A stretch of DNA of 64,000 nucleotides from Aequorivita echinoideorum. GTDB lineage: Bacteria > Bacteroidota > Bacteroidia > Flavobacteriales > Flavobacteriaceae. The notes under the pieces are model-generated. The model had not been told where the DNA came from and did no database searches. It saw nothing but the letters and a program-made list of their open reading frames with translations. Positions 62,756 to 64,000 of this stretch are shown here, piece after piece. The first letter of the stretch is position 1. Every line of letters starts with the position of its first letter. The DNA lies in the NCBI RefSeq assembly GCF_018476645.1, contig NZ_JAHCTB010000001.1, positions 62,001 through 126,000 of the forward strand. The letters are read 5' to 3'. Made by a program: the position numbers and the translations under genes.

Positions 62756-63664
62756 TTAGTTGGCAGCATCAATGGCTAGGCCTTCCAGCGTGCTTTTTAT
62801 GGTATTGATATTTTCAGCATTGTCATTTATATTATGGCGTACTGCCAAATAAGGCGGATTGTTGTACGAAATATTTACCGTTCCATTTTCATCTTGCCAA
62901 ACTAGCATTTTTTGCGGCAAATCGATACCGGTGGTCTGCGCACTGCGCATCAACGGCGTTCCTAGGCTGGGGTTGCCAAAAATAATCAATTTTGTAGGGC
63001 GCAGCGTCAAACCTACGGATTGGGCGTTTAATTGGTGATCAACTTCAGCGATTATGTTCAAATTCGTATTATCTGAAATTGCATTTCGTAAATTATTGTA
63101 CGTTGTAGCAAAATCATTGTTGCTTACAAGTGTTATACTGCCTTGCCTGTTTGTAATTCCAGAACTTGAATTTTCTGAAACGGTAGCGTTAGTTGCTCCT
63201 TCGGTGAAATTGGAAAGCGCGGTCCCCAGTTGCTGCAAAGTTGAAGCCCCGCCAACGCCAGCATGCCTCGCCGAAAGATATGCCGTACTGTTGTAAGCCA
63301 CAAAAACATTATTGCTGCTGTTTTGGTAAACCAACATTTTTTGGGGTAAATCCAATCCAGCTAATTGGTTGGCTTGCATCAAAGGCGTTCCCACGGCAGG
63401 ATTTCCAAAAATGATGAGACGCGTATTGCCCAAATCCTGTCCGGTGCTCTGTGCATTTGCGGTATGGTTAACTTCAGCAACAATATTTACATTATTATTT
63501 GCCTGTATTGCATTCCGAAGACTGTTATAGGTAGTTGTAAAATCTTGTGTGCTTAGCGAATATCCCAATCCCGGAGCAGTGGGATTTGTAATAACGACGC
63601 CATCATCGTCATTACTGCAAGAGAAAAATAGCGCTACGGCCGCGAGCAATAAAATACGTTTCAT
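62756..63664 (-). CDS. Lipoprotein with two DUF302 domains
   Basis: A 302-residue lipoprotein (VALFFSCSNDDDG, lipobox Cys 16) made of two repeated DUF302 units (residues 38-155 and 180-298), each with an FATTYNNLRNAIS-type helix, LIIFGNP and GLDLPQKMLVYQ or GIDLPQKMLVWQ. The repeats are about 50 per cent alike by eye and derive from an internal duplication. DUF302 function is unknown; it is often exported. Confidence 0.88.
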   Translation of the reverse strand: MKRILLLAAVALFFSCSNDDDGVVITNPTAPGLGYSLSTQDFTTTYNSLRNAIQANNNVNIVAEVNHTANAQSTGQDLGNTRLIIFGNPAVGTPLMQANQLAGLDLPQKMLVYQNSSNNVFVAYNSTAYLSARHAGVGGASTLQQLGTALSNFTEGATNATVSENSSSGITNRQGSITLVSNNDFATTYNNLRNAISDNTNLNIIAEVDHQLNAQSVGLTLRPTKLIIFGNPSLGTPLMRSAQTTGIDLPQKMLVWQDENGTVNISYNNPPYLAVRHNINDNAENINTIKSTLEGLAIDAAN

Positions 63665-63813
63665 AATCAGGTTTTGTTAGGGTTTAGAAATTAATTTGGT
63701 AAAATTAGCTTCACTGAAAAGGTTTCAGATTAGTATTATAAAACATTTAACAGCATACTAACGACAAAAAAACCTAAATATTAGCCTCTCAATCTATGGA
63801 GAGATATCAAAAT

Positions 63814-64000
63814 CTAAATAATGTTATGATTTTTTGCTTTCTGTACCGCTTCAATTTTACTGTGCACCTGTAGTTTTTTGTAGATATTTTCAATGTGTTT
63901 GCGAACCGTGCTAGGGGAAAGAAAAAGATTTTCGGCAATTATGGTGTAGCTCAATCCCTTGCTTAATTGTTCGAGTACCTCAATTTCTCGCATTGATAAT
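63814..64000 (-). CDS. LuxR-type response regulator, C-terminal part (cut by window edge)
   Basis: The last 61 residues encode a helix-turn-helix of the LuxR/NarL type: LSMREIEVLEQLSKGLSYTI, AENLFLSPSTVRKHIENIYK and KLQVHSKIEAVQKAK. The start is beyond the window, so receiver presence is unknown. Divergence of the terminal helix suggests a different subgroup from the regulator at 16585. Confidence 0.85.
   Translation of the reverse strand, partial: LSMREIEVLEQLSKGLSYTIIAENLFLSPSTVRKHIENIYKKLQVHSKIEAVQKAKNHNII

Noticed and set aside
1-64000. tRNA or rRNA genes, insertion sequences, prophage
   Set aside because: No cloverleaf or rRNA signature was recognised by eye, and no transposase, integrase or phage structural motifs appear in any frame.

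Overview
The window is a chromosomal segment of a gliding Bacteroidota of the family Flavobacteriaceae; genus not determinable here. Support: the division/cell-wall (dcw) cluster in Bacteroidota order, gldA/gldB/gldC, C-terminal type IX secretion (T9SS) sorting domains, TAnnTTTG-type -7 promoter elements, metH split into two genes, and a low-GC, mostly leader-poor gene layout. Nothing looks like a plasmid, prophage or CRISPR locus.

Layout. 1-12.3 kb (minus strand): mraZ-rsmH-ftsL-ftsI-murE-mraY-[four-helix-bundle gene]-murD-ftsW-murG-murC-ftsQ (cut by the window edge), with four helically phased TACCAC boxes upstream of mraZ that look like its operator. 12.4-19.2 kb: an alpha/beta hydrolase, engB, a small conserved protein, gldC-gldB, nadE, a response regulator with a degenerate receiver, and a dnaG primase lacking all four zinc ligands. 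19.3-24.2 kb: an O-acyltransferase (MBOAT) operon with two SGNH-type partners. 24.5-27 kb: ECF sigma factor, probable membrane anti-sigma factor, outer-membrane barrel. 27-31 kb: polyprenyl synthase and a large phosphodiesterase-TPR-sulfotransferase fusion with a small overlapping ORF. 31-34.7 kb: two T9SS substrates around rlmN. 34.8-45 kb: queA, aroA, MazG-like, two DUF3857 proteins, dtd, rsgA, a frameshifted secreted protein, DAHP synthase/chorismate mutase. 45-50 kb: gldA and a tandemly duplicated lipoprotein + PagL-like barrel module. 50-59 kb: methionine/SAM region: metF, metH2, four-helix-bundle gene, dehydratase, metH1 behind a SAM-I riboswitch, then OsmC, then metK behind a SAM-II-like riboswitch. 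59-64 kb: MORN-repeat protein, M28 peptidase, DUF302 lipoprotein, and the end of a LuxR-type regulator.

The most unusual theme is a set of 7-bp-period repeat tracts (at least 13, each with a different heptamer) at gene junctions. Two of the junctions carry a four-helix-bundle ORF placed directly upstream of, and translationally coupled to, an essential or housekeeping gene (murD, metH2), and the repeat itself encodes the N-terminus of the host protein. A third intrusion is a whole DUF559 endonuclease-like ORF fused in frame inside MetH2, bounded by inverted GC-rich palindromes; a solo copy of that palindrome ends murG, and another heptad tract is translated within MetH2. Together these suggest small ORF-carrying elements that settle in host operons without breaking expression. 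All functional statements are from reading motifs; no database search was run.
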